NCBI GenBank assembly: GCA_023548195.1
Contig: JAJHZJ010000754.1
Span: forward strand, 496,001 to 560,000
Direction of reading: 5' to 3'
Length of the DNA: 64,000 nucleotides
Origin: Bettongia penicillata ogilbyi
Lineage: Eukaryota; Chordata; Mammalia; Diprotodontia; Potoroidae
Position numbers and translations under genes: made by a program. Below the pieces are notes generated by a model that did no database searches, was not told where the DNA came from, and saw only the letters and a list, made by a program, of their open reading frames with translations. Positions 13,001 through 28,000 of the stretch are shown here, one piece after another. Positions within the stretch are counted from its first letter, which is position 1. Each line of letters begins with the position of its first letter.

Positions 13001-16000
13001 CAGACTGCAGGGCTTGCTCCACACTGGGCTCAGTCCAGAGATCCGCAGTGTTAGAGTACAGGTGATCACTTACCTCCAGCCTAGTGGGGGAGTGAAGATC
13101 AGAACTTGGAAACCACTGTGGGGAGAGGACCCTCCATTTGCTATCCCTGCCCCACCCCAGGGGGAGACCAATGGTAGCATTTTCCAGAGAATGAACCTCA
13201 AAGCCAACCCTGTTTAGTTTGTGAGGCAGTGGGATAGTTGCCAAGCTGGAGCAGAGATGACCAGGCACTCACCGGGTGGATGGTGGGCAGACCAGGACAG
13301 CTCACAAACTCTGCCCCTGTTTCCCTTGGCAGTTTATCAATCAGCTCCTTGGAGAGGTGCCGCTGTCTACTCCCACAGAAGATAAGCTGGCCCTGCCTGC
13401 CGACATCAGGGGCCTGCAGCAGCATTTGTGTGTGGTACAGTTGATGCGTCTCCTGGGCCTCTACCACAGCATGGAAAAGGACCAGAAGCGGAGGGTGGTC
13501 TGGGAGCTGATGCTGAGATATCAACACGGACTGGAATTTGGTGAGTTGGTTGTCAGGGCACAGGGGACTCCTTGGATTGTCCATGGAATGAGTGAGGTCT
13601 TGGAGGTCCAGTATCTCCACTCTTCCAGCTGCTGAGCTCCTTGGGGCTCTCTCTGATGGGACAGACTGGGAAATATATAGTTTATTGTATTACAGACTTA
13701 TTTTTTTGCTCACCTTAAAATACATGAAATGACATGATAATGAGCTCCCATCTCTGAATAGAAGCACATGTCCCTTTATAAACAAATAAACCCTTCAGAT
13801 GCCCACAAGCTTCTGGTTTCATCAGTCGGAGGATAGCCCTTGTGGCTGTAAGCGAAGGTGACCTTTCCTTGGGACTGTGGCTAGTTGCTGCTTGCACTGC
13901 AGATATCTGGCTTGTTTCTGTAGCTTGGGAGAGAGGTCAAGGGGGGCCACCTGCCAGCTGTGACCTGAAAGGAACAGGTTAGGACACTGAGGCCAAGAGA
14001 GGGGAGGGGCCTTCCCTGAGGTCATGTAGGGAGGCAGTAGGAGGCAGAGCCCGGACTGGAACCCAAACCTGGCATCTCCTGCATGGCAGCACTCTCCTTG
14101 ACCTTTGCTTTTGAGATCCTTGGTCACCCCACCAAGTTGTCCAAGTACAGCTGGTCAAGAACAGCAGTGGTTGTGATCAGTTCCGTTCTGTAACTGCTTT
14201 TTTGGTTGCTTTTTTACATCATTTCCTCATATGCCCCCTCCTCGGTGCCCCTTAGTTCCTCCCTTGTAGCAGAGACTAGGAAAGAGACCAGTTTAGTGAA
14301 ACCAACTAAAGCATCAGTTGCATCTGGTAGTGTATACCATATTCCATGTCCATAGTCCCCCACCTCTGCCATGAAGGGAGGAAGGAGCATTTTCTCAAGT
14401 CCCCGAATTCTTACCCCGCGTTCCACTGTTGCAGTCACTGTGTGTGTGTGGTTTTCTCAGCTCCACATCGATGTGTCTTCTTCTTTTTCTCCAAAATCTT
14501 CATATTCTCATGTTGCTCCTTATGCGACGATGATGATCTCTTGCATTCATGGGTTGCAGTTCATCCAGGCAGCCCCAAGGGGACCCTCTATGTTTCTGGT
14601 CCTTTGCACCATAAAAAAAATATTGTTGTGAATCTGGTGGTCACTGGGGTATTTCTTCCCATCTCCGGCCTCTTTGGAGTTTGTGCCCAGAGTGTGATCT
14701 CTCGGTTGCTACAGTCTGTGGGCGTTGTACATCACCTGTTTGTGGGTGGGGGGAGGCAGGGAAGGCTGCCTCCTAGACCCTTGGATCAACTCTCAGCTAA
14801 CAGTATGTTAGGCGGCCTGCCTTCCCATGATCCTGATAGGCTTAGCCATCTCTATCCTTTGTTTCCTAGCCATTTTGCTGAGTGTGATTCAAAACATCAG
14901 AGCTGTTTTGATTTGTATTTCTTTACTGGTGATTTGAAATCATTTTGAATATAGTTAATAGTTTACAATTCTTTTGAGAATTATTCATATCCTTTAACTA
15001 CTTAGCCATTGGGGAGTTGTTCTTGGTCTTCCACATTTGTGCTAATTCTCTAGATACCTTGGCTGTTGGGCTAAGAGATATTTGGTGCAAATATAGGTAC
15101 ATATATTCATATTTTTACTAATCTACATTTTTTTCTTCCTGTACTTCCTAATTGAATTGATTTTGTTTGTGCAAAAAAGCTTTCTAATTTGGTGTAACCA
15201 AAAGTATGGTGCTTTTCGCCGTCTGTCCCTTTTTCCATTAAGAAGTCTCCGCTTCCTGGAGTTGTGAGAGATCCCACCGTCCATTCTCCCTCCTGCCCAT
15301 TTTTTCTATTTTAGCTGCATGTCCATCTGGGGTTGATTGTGGCCTCTGGGCCAAGGTGCAGCTCAGTAATTGCCTTCTGAGAATGCTCTGTGAGGCACGG
15401 GGGATTACACACAGACTCTGAGAGTAGAAGGCAACACATGGGATGGCCGGAGCTTTTCCTGATGCTGAGACGGTACTTTTTTCCCTTTCCAGGAAAATCC
15501 TGTTTGAAAACAGAGCTGCAGTTTTCAGACTATTACTGCCTCCTTGCTGTGCACATGCTCACTGACATGTGGCTAGAAGCAGGTATGCTGTGTGTCCATC
15601 TGTGTTTCCCTCCCCCATTCCGGGCCTGATAACTGCACCAGGGCCCACCCACTGAGGGGGTTTTCACCTGTGCTCCTGAAGAACAGTTTGCTGTCTGTCT
15701 TTCGTCCCTGGTCTGTTCGACCAGTCCCAAAAGGTGTGGCTTGGCTTTTCTTTTCATTGTAAGTGAAAGATAATGATGGTTACCAGGACAAGCCAGCCCA
15801 CCTCACTGCCTCCCCACTGCCCTTGGCTGCACCCAATGAGGTGGCCTCCGCAGCGCCTTCACACAATGCTTCTCTGCCCTTAAGACCCAGGCCCAGGAGC
15901 AGTAGCATCATGGTGACCCTACTTTGTAGAGATAGAATGAAGCCTGAACAGGTCTATTGAGGCCCCAGATCTTGGGGGAATCCCCTGGCTGGCTGCAAGT

Positions 16001-19000
16001 GTGCTTGTCAGGTGATGGCAGTTCTTCCCATGGGCACTTATCCTCTTAATATTTGGTCACAGTGATGGTTTGCTGCCAGCATCACTGGATCATTTGCCTT
16101 TTTTCCCTTAAACCTCCAGGTGAAGAGAGAGCTGCATGGCAGGCCCTAACATTGCTAGAAGAGGGCTTGACCCACAGTCCTTCCAATGCCCAGTTCAAAT
16201 TGCTGCTTGTCCGAATCTACTGCTTGCTCGGGGCGTTTGAGCCCGTGGTGGACCTGTACTCCAGCCTTGATGCTAAACACATCCAGCACGACACCATCGG
16301 GTGGGTAGTAGATACTCAGAATGCTGTGCAACCCACTCTGCCCCGCTCCTCCTGGATGCTGGGACAAAGTTGTCCCCTCTGATGGGAGATAGGAGAGCTT
16401 TAGAGTGTCATGGCTTGAGTCTTCAATGGGGATTTTAGAGAGATGGGTTCAGATTCTGGCTTTGGGACAAGTTCACCTTTTCTGGGCCCTCTGTAAAACA
16501 AGGGAGTTAGACCAGGATAGATCCCTGGAGTCTCTTCTAGCTAGAATCCTGTGACTTGCCATGAAACAGGTCTTATTGGACCAGCCAGTGGTCTTCAATG
16601 TTGTATTAGCTTGTTAAAGTTGGGGTTGGCCCAGGGGTGGTGCTCTCTATCCGGAGGTTGGGTTGCTGACTCAGTGAGTCTTTGTTGTGAAGTCTGTTTG
16701 TCCCCTGACAAGGTTGAAAGTGATGCCTCATCTGGCCACCTGTTAAAACTCTGAGATTTTAAAAAAATATATTACTGTTGTTTTTGTTAGAGATCCTTTA
16801 GCATCTGTGTTTTCTACTTTTGTGATAAAGGTTGGAACTCACCCTTTAAAGTGTGCTTTTGGAGGAGGCTTTGGATTGTATTGAAGTATCAGGTTCATTG
16901 AGAATCCCAGGTTGAGATCCCAGCTGAAGGAGCCCTGTGAGGCTGAGTCACCCATCATGAGCCCAGCTGCCCAGTGCCTAGCGACTGCCTAGACCCAGTT
17001 AGCAAGGGTTGAGCCACCCATCCTGAGCCCGGCTGCCTGGTGCCTGGTGGCTTCCTGGCCCCAGTTACCCAGGGCAGTGTGCCCTATGTGTGCACTCATG
17101 ACCTGCCTGTAATCTTTCTTCCAGCTATCTTCTGACCCGCTACGCAGAGCCTCTAGGTCAATATGCTGCTGCCTCCCAGGCCTGTAACTTTGCACTCAGG
17201 TTTTTCCACTCCAACCAGAAAGATGTAAGTGAAAACCTTTTCTTTTGTGGTCTCAGCTAATGAATGCCCCAACTCCAGTTAGAGCAGCATGTCCAAGTTG
17301 GGAGGGAGCTCCAAGGCCATACCTGGGGGGCCACAGGAACACACTGTGTTTGAGAGGGCTCTGCGTTCAAGGACCCTCTTCCTCCTCCTGCGGCCAAATC
17401 TGTGAAACCCGTTACATTCTGTGGGGACGGATTCATATGCGTCTCTGGTCACATCCTTAGAATTTGGCAGTCAGGCCTCTTTGACGTGATAGGTGTAGAG
17501 ACGTGGCCTGCCTCTCAGATCTGTGTCTTCTAATGACTGAGCTTACAGGGGCACGTCCTCTCCAAAGGGATGACAAGGAGCTCATCAGAGTTTTCAGCCT
17601 TGGAACTCAGCAGCCAGCAGGCCTGGCCGTTCTTCATTTCTGGGTCTGTCAGCCACCGTACTCTGCAGTTAAATCACTGGAATATGGAACAAACATTTTT
17701 TTAAAAGATAGTTTCATATAGTTTAAACCCGCAATATTGCAGACTAAAAGGATGGGCATCCTGTTTCAATTCAGTTGGCCAGGCTGAACAGACTTTGACC
17801 AATCACTGAGATCAGTGCACTGGGGGCATTGCTGGTGGTGTGGTGGCCCTCATCCAGGGGCTGACTGGGCATCTGGACAGGTTAGGTTTCAAGGGTCTCT
17901 GTGTGCAAATGTTGAGCACAGCTAGGCTCTGCCGTTTATTAAGAAGGAAAGGAGTCTTCCAAACTGGGGATGGGGAAACCTTTGTCCTCTAGTTCCTTGA
18001 GGTTGGCATTTGGAAGTCAGTGGGAATGCATGCTGTTGATCCAAGCTGTTAAGAAGGTTCCTAGAGAAAAGCTGCAGAGCTGTCGGAGTGACTCTTAGCC
18101 CGTTGAGTTCCTCGGCCTTATATTTTGCATGGTACCCACAGGTTTTCTTCTGTTGAAAACCTGCTTATTGTATTTGAGGCTTAGACTACCCAAATTTCAA
18201 AGCGCTTAACAACTATATTGACTTGGCACCTGGCACAGAAAAGATGATTAACAAATGTTTATTGACTGAATATGTTGTTCTTTGTAAACTGTCAGTCACA
18301 AAATGAGATAAAATTTTCAAAGCAACAGCTCCAACAAATGATTAGTCACAGAGGTTATCACTTTGGAAGGATGACCAGCAGTCTCTCTGAGCAGCTGGCA
18401 ACTGGGATGTAGAGGGACTCTGCTCAGTGACCTGTGGTTCTCCCGAGGAGGCGCACAGTGGGAGCTCACCTGTGACTCCCAGTTTGTTGGAAGGAGAAGT
18501 TGGGGGTCAGTGAGCAGATGTGAGATAAATGGTACCCAGCATGTGACTGACCATGGGCCTTTGTAGGCAATGAGTGGTGTGCCTGCTGCCAACTCTCTGT
18601 GGGGGGCGGAGAAGGAAGGGCAGGTCCTTCATAAACCCTTTGCTGGGGGAATGTGTGTGGTGGGGAGCAGGGACACCCCCATATCCCAAGGGAGTTGACT
18701 TTCAGATCACTTCCCCTGGCAGAACCTGCAGGAGCAATGGGCTCCAGGCTTCTCCCCTCTTAGTCAAGTTTCTTTGCTTGTCATGGACTTTTTGTAAGAA
18801 AATGTTTCATTATATTTTAAAAAGAAAGACAACAAACGAAGTTGTGAAGAAAATCCCAATATCTTGCTGGTTCTTCTGGCCAAACGTAGGAATGACCAAA
18901 GAAATGAATGCCTTCTCCTGAGACACAGGACTGCTGTGTAATTTAAGCTAGTGGAACATGTTGGGGGTGATCTGGCTTGAAGTAACTTAAGGGATGAATT

Positions 19001-22000
19001 CATCCCCATTCCCTTGTTGGGGGCCTGCTGAGTTCTGTGGTCAGGAAGCCCTGTCTGCATGAAGACGTGAATTTTCACGGCAATGATAATGTTTCACTGC
19101 GTATTTATGAAGGTGATTCTCTGAAGTCAGAGTTGGTTGTCTTACAGTGTTCTTCTGGCTTTGTGTCCAGAGAGCTGAAGAGGTATTTGAGGTAAGAAGA
19201 AAGTATCCAAAGAGAAGAAACTTGCTTCCAAGATGGTAGATGGCTTTGAATAATTTGTTTTTTCTCTGTGTGCTATCTGGCTTGTGGTGAGGGTAGGCTA
19301 ATTCATTGGCCTGAAGGTATAGGATCTCACAGATTGGAACAGTAACAACTCGGCAGGAACCATGACTTCTCTTAAAGCTGATTTATTTCGAATGTTTTCC
19401 ATCAAGAAGATCCAGTTGTGTTCAATTGCTACTTACCTATCATGGACCTAAGGAAGAAGTCAGTGCCTATGGGTAATAGCAGTCACAGAAGGCGGCGACA
19501 GGAGCCAGAGGCCACCTCTCCATGGGCACCTGGATCTTCTGGCCAAAGGCAGTGACTCCTGCCTGGAGATAAAGCCACCAACGAGAGCATGAGCTTAGCT
19601 GGTGATAGCTGCCAGATGAGGAATTGCAGATGGCCCTGGGGAGGGGGCCAGCTGCAGCCTTCTCTGCAGCATGTGTGGTGTTCAGAACCTTCTTTGGAGA
19701 GGAGAGTGACATGTGAGGGTCTTCTGTAGGCATAGCATGTTCTGGAGATTCAGAACCACACAGCATGTGTGCGTGCATGTGTGTGTGTGTGTGCGTGTTC
19801 ATTGTTTTCCTAGCAGCACTTTTATTTCCTTTAGTGACCATTCGGTGTGAATTCTCAAAGCATTGCTTTGAAATGGTTGTTTCAAAGCTGCCGTGGGGAA
19901 AAATGAAAAAAAAAACACACAGGCTTTTCTCTTGCAAGGCTCTTCCTGGTGAGGAGTCTGGCAGACTCTGACCGAGACCTTCCCTCTGGAAGGAAGAGCT
20001 GCTCCGGATTCCTGCAGCTATGAGAAGGACTTGTCTGTACTTTGGAATGTGCTGTTTTAAACAGGCAGGACCGTTAGGTTGGCATAACAGACTAGGTGTG
20101 ATTCTTGAGTTGGCATCCGTGTCTCTCCTACCCTTTCTGCAGTGACCAGGGTTCATTTCAGAAGTCCACAGGGGACCCACAGCACCTCGGTGATCTAGAA
20201 ATAAACACAGACAGCTCCCAGACCACCACTTAGGGTTGTCAGCAGGGTGCGCTTGCCTGCAGTCCCTAGCCTGGCCTCCCATTGGCCAGGCCGGGAGCGT
20301 GGGGTGCTCCTGTCCTTCTTCTGACATTCTCCCACTCTGCTGATCCCCTCCCGGGTGGGGCGTGACACAGGCAGACAGAAAGGAGATCCAGCTGTCTGCT
20401 GGAAAGACAAGTCAGGGGGCTTCAGCTGCCTCTAGTTTGGTAAGGAGTGTGACCTCCTTCCTGCTGAGTCCTCCCATTTTTTTCCTTGTATTTAAATGTA
20501 CTAAACCCATGTATTCCTGGGGCCACCCAGAGATGAGAGTTACCTTGTGCCTTGAAGTAGTGAGTTAGTTTGGGGGTGGGGTGGGTGCATTGAGCCACTG
20601 TGGTCTCCTGACCACCCATGGAATCACAGACTCCCAGGGAGTCCTCTCCAGCTGTGACCTCTTGGAGCCCTGGCTCGGCTGCGTCCTGCTGTCCCCTGCC
20701 CTCCGAGGGCCCTTAGAATCAGGCCTTTGGGAAGAATAGACACACACCTCCACCCCCAACCCCCTAGAGGCAGTCAAGGAAAGAGGCGCTCTTGCAGCCT
20801 TTGGATCGTGCCAGAAGGTAACTTGAGGATTTTCAGGTAGTCCTTCTCTAAGCCCGCAGGATCACAAGTAATCTTTTTAATTTTCTTGTGTCCGTCCGTC
20901 TTTAATTTCTCCAGATACTGCAGGCAAACAGCTCAGCGAGGTGTCCCGTGGGGGTTTAAAAGCCGCATCGAATGCAGTTGAATTAGCGCCCCTGGCGCAA
21001 TCCCGCGGCCTGAAATGAACCCTGCGAGGCTGTTTATCAGAGGGTATGTTGTTGACTATTGCCCTATTTTCCTATCATGCCAATTATCCAGACATAATGG
21101 AGATGGGACAGAGGAAAATGAGGGAGGCCAACAGAAAAGAAGCTGGTTGAGAGTGCTCGTGGCAGTGTGGTGTGCTTTCTGGCAGACATCAGCCTTTCTG
21201 GGAGGTTTTTGGAGACCGGTGCTTTCTTGGGTCCTGATGATGTGGTCTCCCTCCTCCATCAGAGCTCTGTTGTCTATGACTTTTCTCTGGCTGCTAGACC
21301 AGAATGTCCGTCCTTTTCTGCTCTCTCAGGCTGCCTCTCCTAGGCTCTGTGGGCCACATGGAGGCTGTGTTCTCCACATGATGTCCCTTAGGTGCTCCAG
21401 TCATTGGGTTCTAATCCTTCATGTCCTCCAGATGGACTGATTGACGGTGCTGTGAACCTTTGTGGTTGACATTGTTCGGCGTCTCACTTCAGTCTTGGTG
21501 TTATGTGATACTGTATTCGAAATAATAATAAAATAAGAAGGAGCCAGCATGTCTTTGGGCCTTTTTTTAGGTTTGGGGATACCCGGGTAGGCAGTGGCTA
21601 TGCTTTTGAAACCTCACTGGAAACAGCCTATCCCTGTCCGAGTGGTATCTGCCTTGGAGTGGCTCAGGTCAGGGGTCATTGCCTTTCTAACCTAATCCGA
21701 CCTCTCGGTCAGTGGGAGTGGACCAAGGGGTGGCTTCCACACCGCCGTGTATGGCAGCTGGGTCTGGGTTGTTATCGGCAAAGGGGATGCACGGAGAAGG
21801 TTGGGAAGGATGGGGAAACGGGAGGGAGAGGAGAGCTGAAGTTCTGTTCAGTGATCGTGGCCTGTTGGGTTTATTTGGGGCTTTTTGGTTGAGTTGCTTT
21901 GCTGGCCAGGTTTGCCGCAGGTATCTTATCTGTTGAAGAGCTTTGTGCCAAGGTGGTATTTTTTTTGTCTCCCCAGACCTCAGAATATATTATTCAAGCC

Positions 22001-25000
22001 TACAAATATGGTGCGTTTGAGAAGATCCCAGAGTTCATCGCTTTTAGAAACAGGCTGAACAACTCTCTGCACTTTGCCCAAGTGCGCACAGAACGGATGT
22101 TGCTAGACTTGCTGCTTGAAGCCAACATGTGAGTCTGGGGTACATGATGGAGTTGAGGGGCAGTCCCTGCGGCCGTCATCTGTGTGGTGACATGCGCCCA
22201 CCGCATAGCGCAGCCTGTCTCAGGGCTGCTCTGGGCCTGGAGCACTACCTCCTCTTCTTTTCTCTTTTTCACAATCTGTTTTTTTCTATGGATTGTCTTT
22301 GGCCCAGCCTAGAGCCCCTTATTCCTTCTGCGGCATCACTGACTCTGAAGGGAAGCAGTGCAACCTGTGCCACTCACCACACTCCCCTCCCTTTGGGCTG
22401 AGAGGCCTCATGTCACACAGAGCCTCAGCTCTTGCTGCAGGCTACTTTTTGTCCCCAGTAGAAGAAAACCTTAAAATGAGCATAGGTATTGAGCCCAGGA
22501 GCAGTGTGGGGCAGTTCAAAGACAGTTGGATTGGGAGTTAAAGGACCCACACTCAAATACAGCTCTGCCACTGGGTTCCCTTGGGACCGTGAACAAGTTA
22601 CTGCACCTTTCATAGCCTCCCTCATCTCTACAGATTGTTCCAGCTCTGACCCTGGGATCCTGGCATCATGACTTTTCAGATGTTTGTAAACTTGTCATCT
22701 AATGTTCTGGTTAATTCTCTCTTTCCTTCTGAGCCCCGCAGCCTCTGTGTTTTGTAAACATGGATGTTATGTTTCTATCACAGATCAACAACCTTAGAAG
22801 AAAGCATCAAGTCCATGAGTCTGAGTCCAGAGGAGGACGACATCCCTTGGAAAGACCTGCGAGACAACAGAGACCTCCATGTTTTCTTCACGTGGGATCC
22901 CAAGGAGAGGTAATTCACATTTAATTGAGAATCATGCCAGCTTTCTTGTGTTTTCTCTTCCTGACTCACTATGGTGAATGCCAAGTCTAGACAGGTGGTC
23001 CAGCATTTGTGGCCTGATGTGGCTGGGGAGCCGCAGGCAGTCTCAGAGGGTCAGTGGCTGCTCAAAAGGCCACATTCTGTTTGCTAACCCGCTGCTGGTG
23101 CTTCTGTCTCAAGGGACATTTCTGAGGAACATAAGAAACTCTCTCTGGAGGAAGAGACCCTTTGGCTGCGCATCCGTTCCCTGACTCTGAGGTTGGTCAG
23201 TGGGCTTCCGGCCCTCAGCCACCCAGTAGAGCCAAAAAACTCAGACAAAACGACAGAGAATGGCGTCTCCTCCAAGATCGATATCATCCGTTCACTTCTT
23301 CAGCAATTGGAAGGTGTGCTGGACGCAGGAAAGCGATTTGTTGGACGGAAGGTTCAGGTACAGTCTGAAAAGCAGGACTGGGCCCGGCATGGGGGATGCT
23401 ATCTTTGTGAGAATGGGGTTTTCTGAGGCCTCAGGGCCAAAGATGGGGTATCAGGAGACCCAGGGGAATCCTGGCTCTGCCAGTTCCTAGGGTGGCCTGA
23501 ACCTTAAGCACAGCCCCCCAGCCCCTGAGATCTCGGCCTCTATAAAATGAGGGCATTGGGCTTCAGAAGAACTCATTTAATCCATCCCTGCTGGACCACC
23601 ACCCTTTAAGTCCTTGGTGACGCTCCTGTATGCCATCAGCCAGTCAAGCATCCCACATTCCTCAGTGGGGTCTCATTTGTCATGAACTTGAGGCCCTTGG
23701 CCATGCTGGGTGATCTCCAGCTTCTCCGGGCTCCTGTCCTCCGGATCTGACCATACTCCCCTGTCCCACAGTGGGACCAGCACCTTCTTCCTGGCCGCAA
23801 CTCGTCATGGCATCCTCTTTTTGGCTGCCAACCACTGTTGACTCATGTTATGTCCGTTGTCCACTAAGGCTCTCAAGTCTTCTTTGTATGAATTGCTCTC
23901 TAGACACACCCCTGTCTTCTACTAGGGGATCTGATTGTTTTGAACCAAAGCATGAGATTTTACATTTACTTCAAATTCTGTTTCCTCTTACCTGATTTGG
24001 TCCAGGGTCAGGATATTTTTGAGTCCTTACTTGGTTACCCAGTGTTGCGTATTAACTGTCCTTTTCATCTGTGAGTCATGCAAATTTGATAAGCCACATC
24101 CTTGTATGACTTAATTCATATCATTGAGGGGAGTGTTGAACAGTGTCATGATAGACCCTAGAATCCTAGGCTGCTCCTTGGAGAATTCTTTCTGAGGTGT
24201 CAGGGAACCAGTTAGATCTGCTGGGTCTGGGTCTGATCATTTCTTTAGGTCCCAGTCTGACTCACTGTTCTACCATTGCACCTGCATTTCTACGTCTTCA
24301 TTTAATGAAAAGTTTGAGCTGTTTGGGGCCAGTGCTCAGTAAATGGTCTCTTCAGCATTGCTTTGACCCTTGTCAGAAAATTAAATTCAGGATCGTGTTT
24401 GTGATTTAAACACACATGGCAGCTCTTTTTTGGTGACCACTCCCTTGTCTGCACAGGCACTAGCCTTCCCATTAATAACACACTTAAACTTTTTCCTGCT
24501 GTTGTCCCCAGTGCCCCCTCTCTTGCCTTTGCAAAGCTGGCCCTTTGCCCTTTGATTTCGTAGGACCTCTGCGCTCATCCGCTAATGTTGTTCCCAGGTC
24601 CCTGAGGGTGGCTGGGCAGTCCTATCTGCCAGCTCTTTCAGGACGTGAGGGTGAAGTCGTTCTGCTCCTGGGGCCGAATTCCTCCAGGACACTTAGAATT
24701 CTCTTACTGTCTCCTTAGTTTTCTTAGGATCAGCTCCCCATTAGCGTTTCAAGTCCAAAAATGGTTCTCCTTGTCAGAACAGAAGCAGGACAGCAATTTG
24801 GTGACTCCACCGAGATTGCTAATAATCATCATCTTGTCCAGCCCATACCATTGTCCTCTCCCCTCTTTTATCCTTTTCTTTTTCCAAATATGTCTAAAAC
24901 TGCCCTTCACCCCAGTCAATAACCCAAGCTCCTCGCTGACCCCAGCCTGTTCTGAGCTCGGTCATGCCTGATTGGCTTTTTAGAGAATTGGTTTGAGGCC

Positions 25001-28000
25001 TGCCTGACCCCAGTACTGGCCCCCATCTTCCTTCATGTCTTTCAAAAGTTAACGCAGATCTATTTCTGTCTTTGAACATACAAAATCATACTTATATTTT
25101 TGCTTGTTTTTTTTTTTCTAAATGTCTGACTTGGTAGAGAATAATGTTTCCTTTTAGATTGTCTACCAAGTATTCTGGGTCTGCTTAAACCTTGTGGTGC
25201 AGTGGAAAATGTACCAGCTCGCTCTGGTGTCCAGGGACCTGTGTTCAAATCCTGCCTAATACTTACTGTTACTGCCTGTGTGACATCGGGCAAGTTAGTA
25301 ATCCTCCTGGGCCTCAGTTTCCTCTCTGTAAAATGAGTGGGTCAGGCCCAGTGGTCTCTGAGGTCTCTTATCCCATGTGTTAAATTCTTATAAGATGCCT
25401 TCAGTGATGCCAAAAACAAGCCTTGACTTGAGTCAGTAAGGCCCAGTTGAAATCCTCCTGCCCTGATACTTATTAGCCATGTGACCCCAGATTAGGCCCC
25501 TCTGCAAAGGCGCCCCTTCCTGCTCTAAAGTGACAACCCGTCAGTATCTGTCGAGCCTCACACAGGAGGTGTGCTGTCTCTGGGGTTGGTGCCACCATCG
25601 GAGCTACTGCTTTTAAGGGGCAGCAGACAGGGTTCTCAGCAGGTGGGGAAGGCCCCCACACCCTCCTAACTCTTCAGGACACTTTACTGATCACACTGAG
25701 GTGCCCCAAGGTCGAAGCTGATGGCTCCACGCATAGAAAGTAATGAGACCTTTTTTCCCTTTCACTCTCCAGTATCCTTTCCTCGGTCCTGTTCCCACAC
25801 GGATGGCTGGCTTCTTCAGCAGTGGCTGCTGTCAGTGCCAGACCAGCTCCTTTTATCTTGTTAGTGATATTTATGAACTAGATACCAATGGCCTAGGTAA
25901 GATGCTTGCATGTGTGTGTGTATGTGTGTGTGTACGTGTGCAGACATTCTTGTGTGCATGCATGTGTGTGGGTTTGACCAGATAAATTGTGTTGTTGATT
26001 TGGAGATGGGTTGATTTTGTTTTTCCAGAAAATAAATTCAGCATGATGGGGAGAAAGCCCTCTCTGGTCAGCAGAGATTCTAAACTTACATAGTAAATGA
26101 TGTTTCAGAAGACAGGACCTCTGATTTCCCCCTGAATGTGGGCTTTGCCTATGCAGATGAGAGCTGTGCCACCTCCCTTCTTTAGTAGATGGCTGGCAGG
26201 GATGGGAATGGCTGGAGCCCTTCCTCCCTAGGTGCCCTGCCTGATCGAAGCTCACACAGAGCTGGGCAGGCTCTGGCACCAGCATCTGTCTGTCATATGG
26301 CCGGGCCGATCTGATTACGGGGTGCTGCAGAGGCCTTAAAGAGCCTGAGTTTTGAAACCCCTCCTGCTGCGTCATTGGAGGGGGCAGCAGAGGGGCATAG
26401 TATACATTTGTTTGAGGCAGATGCATAATAATGATAATTGAAGTCTGTTAACAAAAAAAATCACATTTCCCAATGGCCCATCGGCATGTTAATTTACCAG
26501 TTAACTAGGAGATGTGGAAATGGAAGGAGGCATCTTGTTGAACCTGTATTTGAAAGTCAGTCTTTGGAGAGCTGAACGTTTGTTGTGGAAAACAGACCTG
26601 AGTTTTTAACCCAATAAGACATCGCTATCTCAGTTCAGAATTAGGAATGGCTTTGTGGAACTGTTAAACCCAGCCTTCTAGTTAATTCCGTTTGCCTTTT
26701 CAGCCATTTGAAAGGCTAAGTTAACTAATCTCCCCCTTCTTTGGGGCAACTGTTTTGGTCGAGAAGAAATGAGGTTTTTTTGTTTTTGAACAGTAACTCT
26801 GGGGGCCAGAGGTTAAAAGGCCACAGGTGCACTGAGGGTCAGCAAAGTTTTGCAGGGGCCTCCCCAGTTTTGTGTGTCTTTCACCTTAAAATATACCTGC
26901 TAAGCTTTCATTTCTTTTTTTCCATTTCAGAGGATACAACTGAGCTCCAGGAGAGAATAGGGAATAGTTTTGAATCTTTACTAGAACAATTAAGGGGTAA
27001 GTGTCTGGACACTAATGGGTTCTTCTCATGGACATTCACACACTCATCCTGAGTGGGCACAGCTGGAATCACAGAGGCCACCCTTATTTCTGGACACCCG
27101 GAGCTGAGGGTAGGCTTCTGGCCATGACTTGCTCTGTGAGTCAGGGATACACTGCCTTGAGAGATGCCTTCTCTTCCCAGAAGCCCTCCAGCCTTCTGTG
27201 TTATTGCCAAAAAGGAGAATATTGGAAGATGGAAAGTGGTTATCTGCGGTGCTGAGGGTCCTCTAACTCAGGACTTGAGTAGAACAGGCACCTTTGGCCT
27301 TTCCGTCAGGAATGGTGCCCTTTCCTCCCCAGCTGTGGCCTCTGGGATTTCACCTTGTCCATGGTCTGGGCGTGTGGGCTTGGGGCTTGCTCTTGTGATG
27401 GTGGGGAGATCTTAAAGAAGGAGGAGGCACCTCAAGGTGCTCAGGAAGTGGGCAGCTGGCTCTCCTAGGGCTCCCTGGGACTCTGGCCATCACTCAGCCA
27501 CCCGACGTCTTGACAGGAGTGCAAGGAGAGACAAACCAAGGACTTTTCTTTTTTTCTTGCAGAAGCGTTCAGTCAATGTAAAGGGGACATCTTAGAAGTG
27601 GAAGACAGGAGCCTGAAGACTCATCCCAGCATCTTAGAAAATCTAGTCTTCTTTGTGGAGGTGAGCACTCCATGTTCCCCTGCCTGACTCCTGTTTCTTC
27701 GTCCTCTTTCTTGTTCACAGTGAGCTTTGGTTTTCCCTTTAGTCCAACAGACATTGCTTAAACCCCTCATGGAAGGAGGTGCCAGGCCGTGGGCCCCTCA
27801 GCACGGTGCCCTCCTGGACCATATTGCCCTGCCTCCATGAAGTCAGGTGGGCCTAGTACAGCAGGAGGCACCCCAGAGCCTGGGGCGAGGACACTGGGGG
27901 ACCCTGGGCAAGTCCCTTAGCCTCGGCCCGCCTCCCAGGATCCTTGTGGGATAATCAGTGGAAAACCCTGGGCCCCTCTTAGGGAACCCCGTAAATGAGA

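Noticed and set aside
14346..14948. 200-codon plus-strand frame
   Set aside because: It runs antisense through an L1 3'-end remnant and has no domain.
19467..20327. 286-codon minus-strand open frame in a NAA25 intron
   Set aside because: No recognisable domain. It includes a His-Thr string from a GT repeat, and conservation would be needed to keep it.
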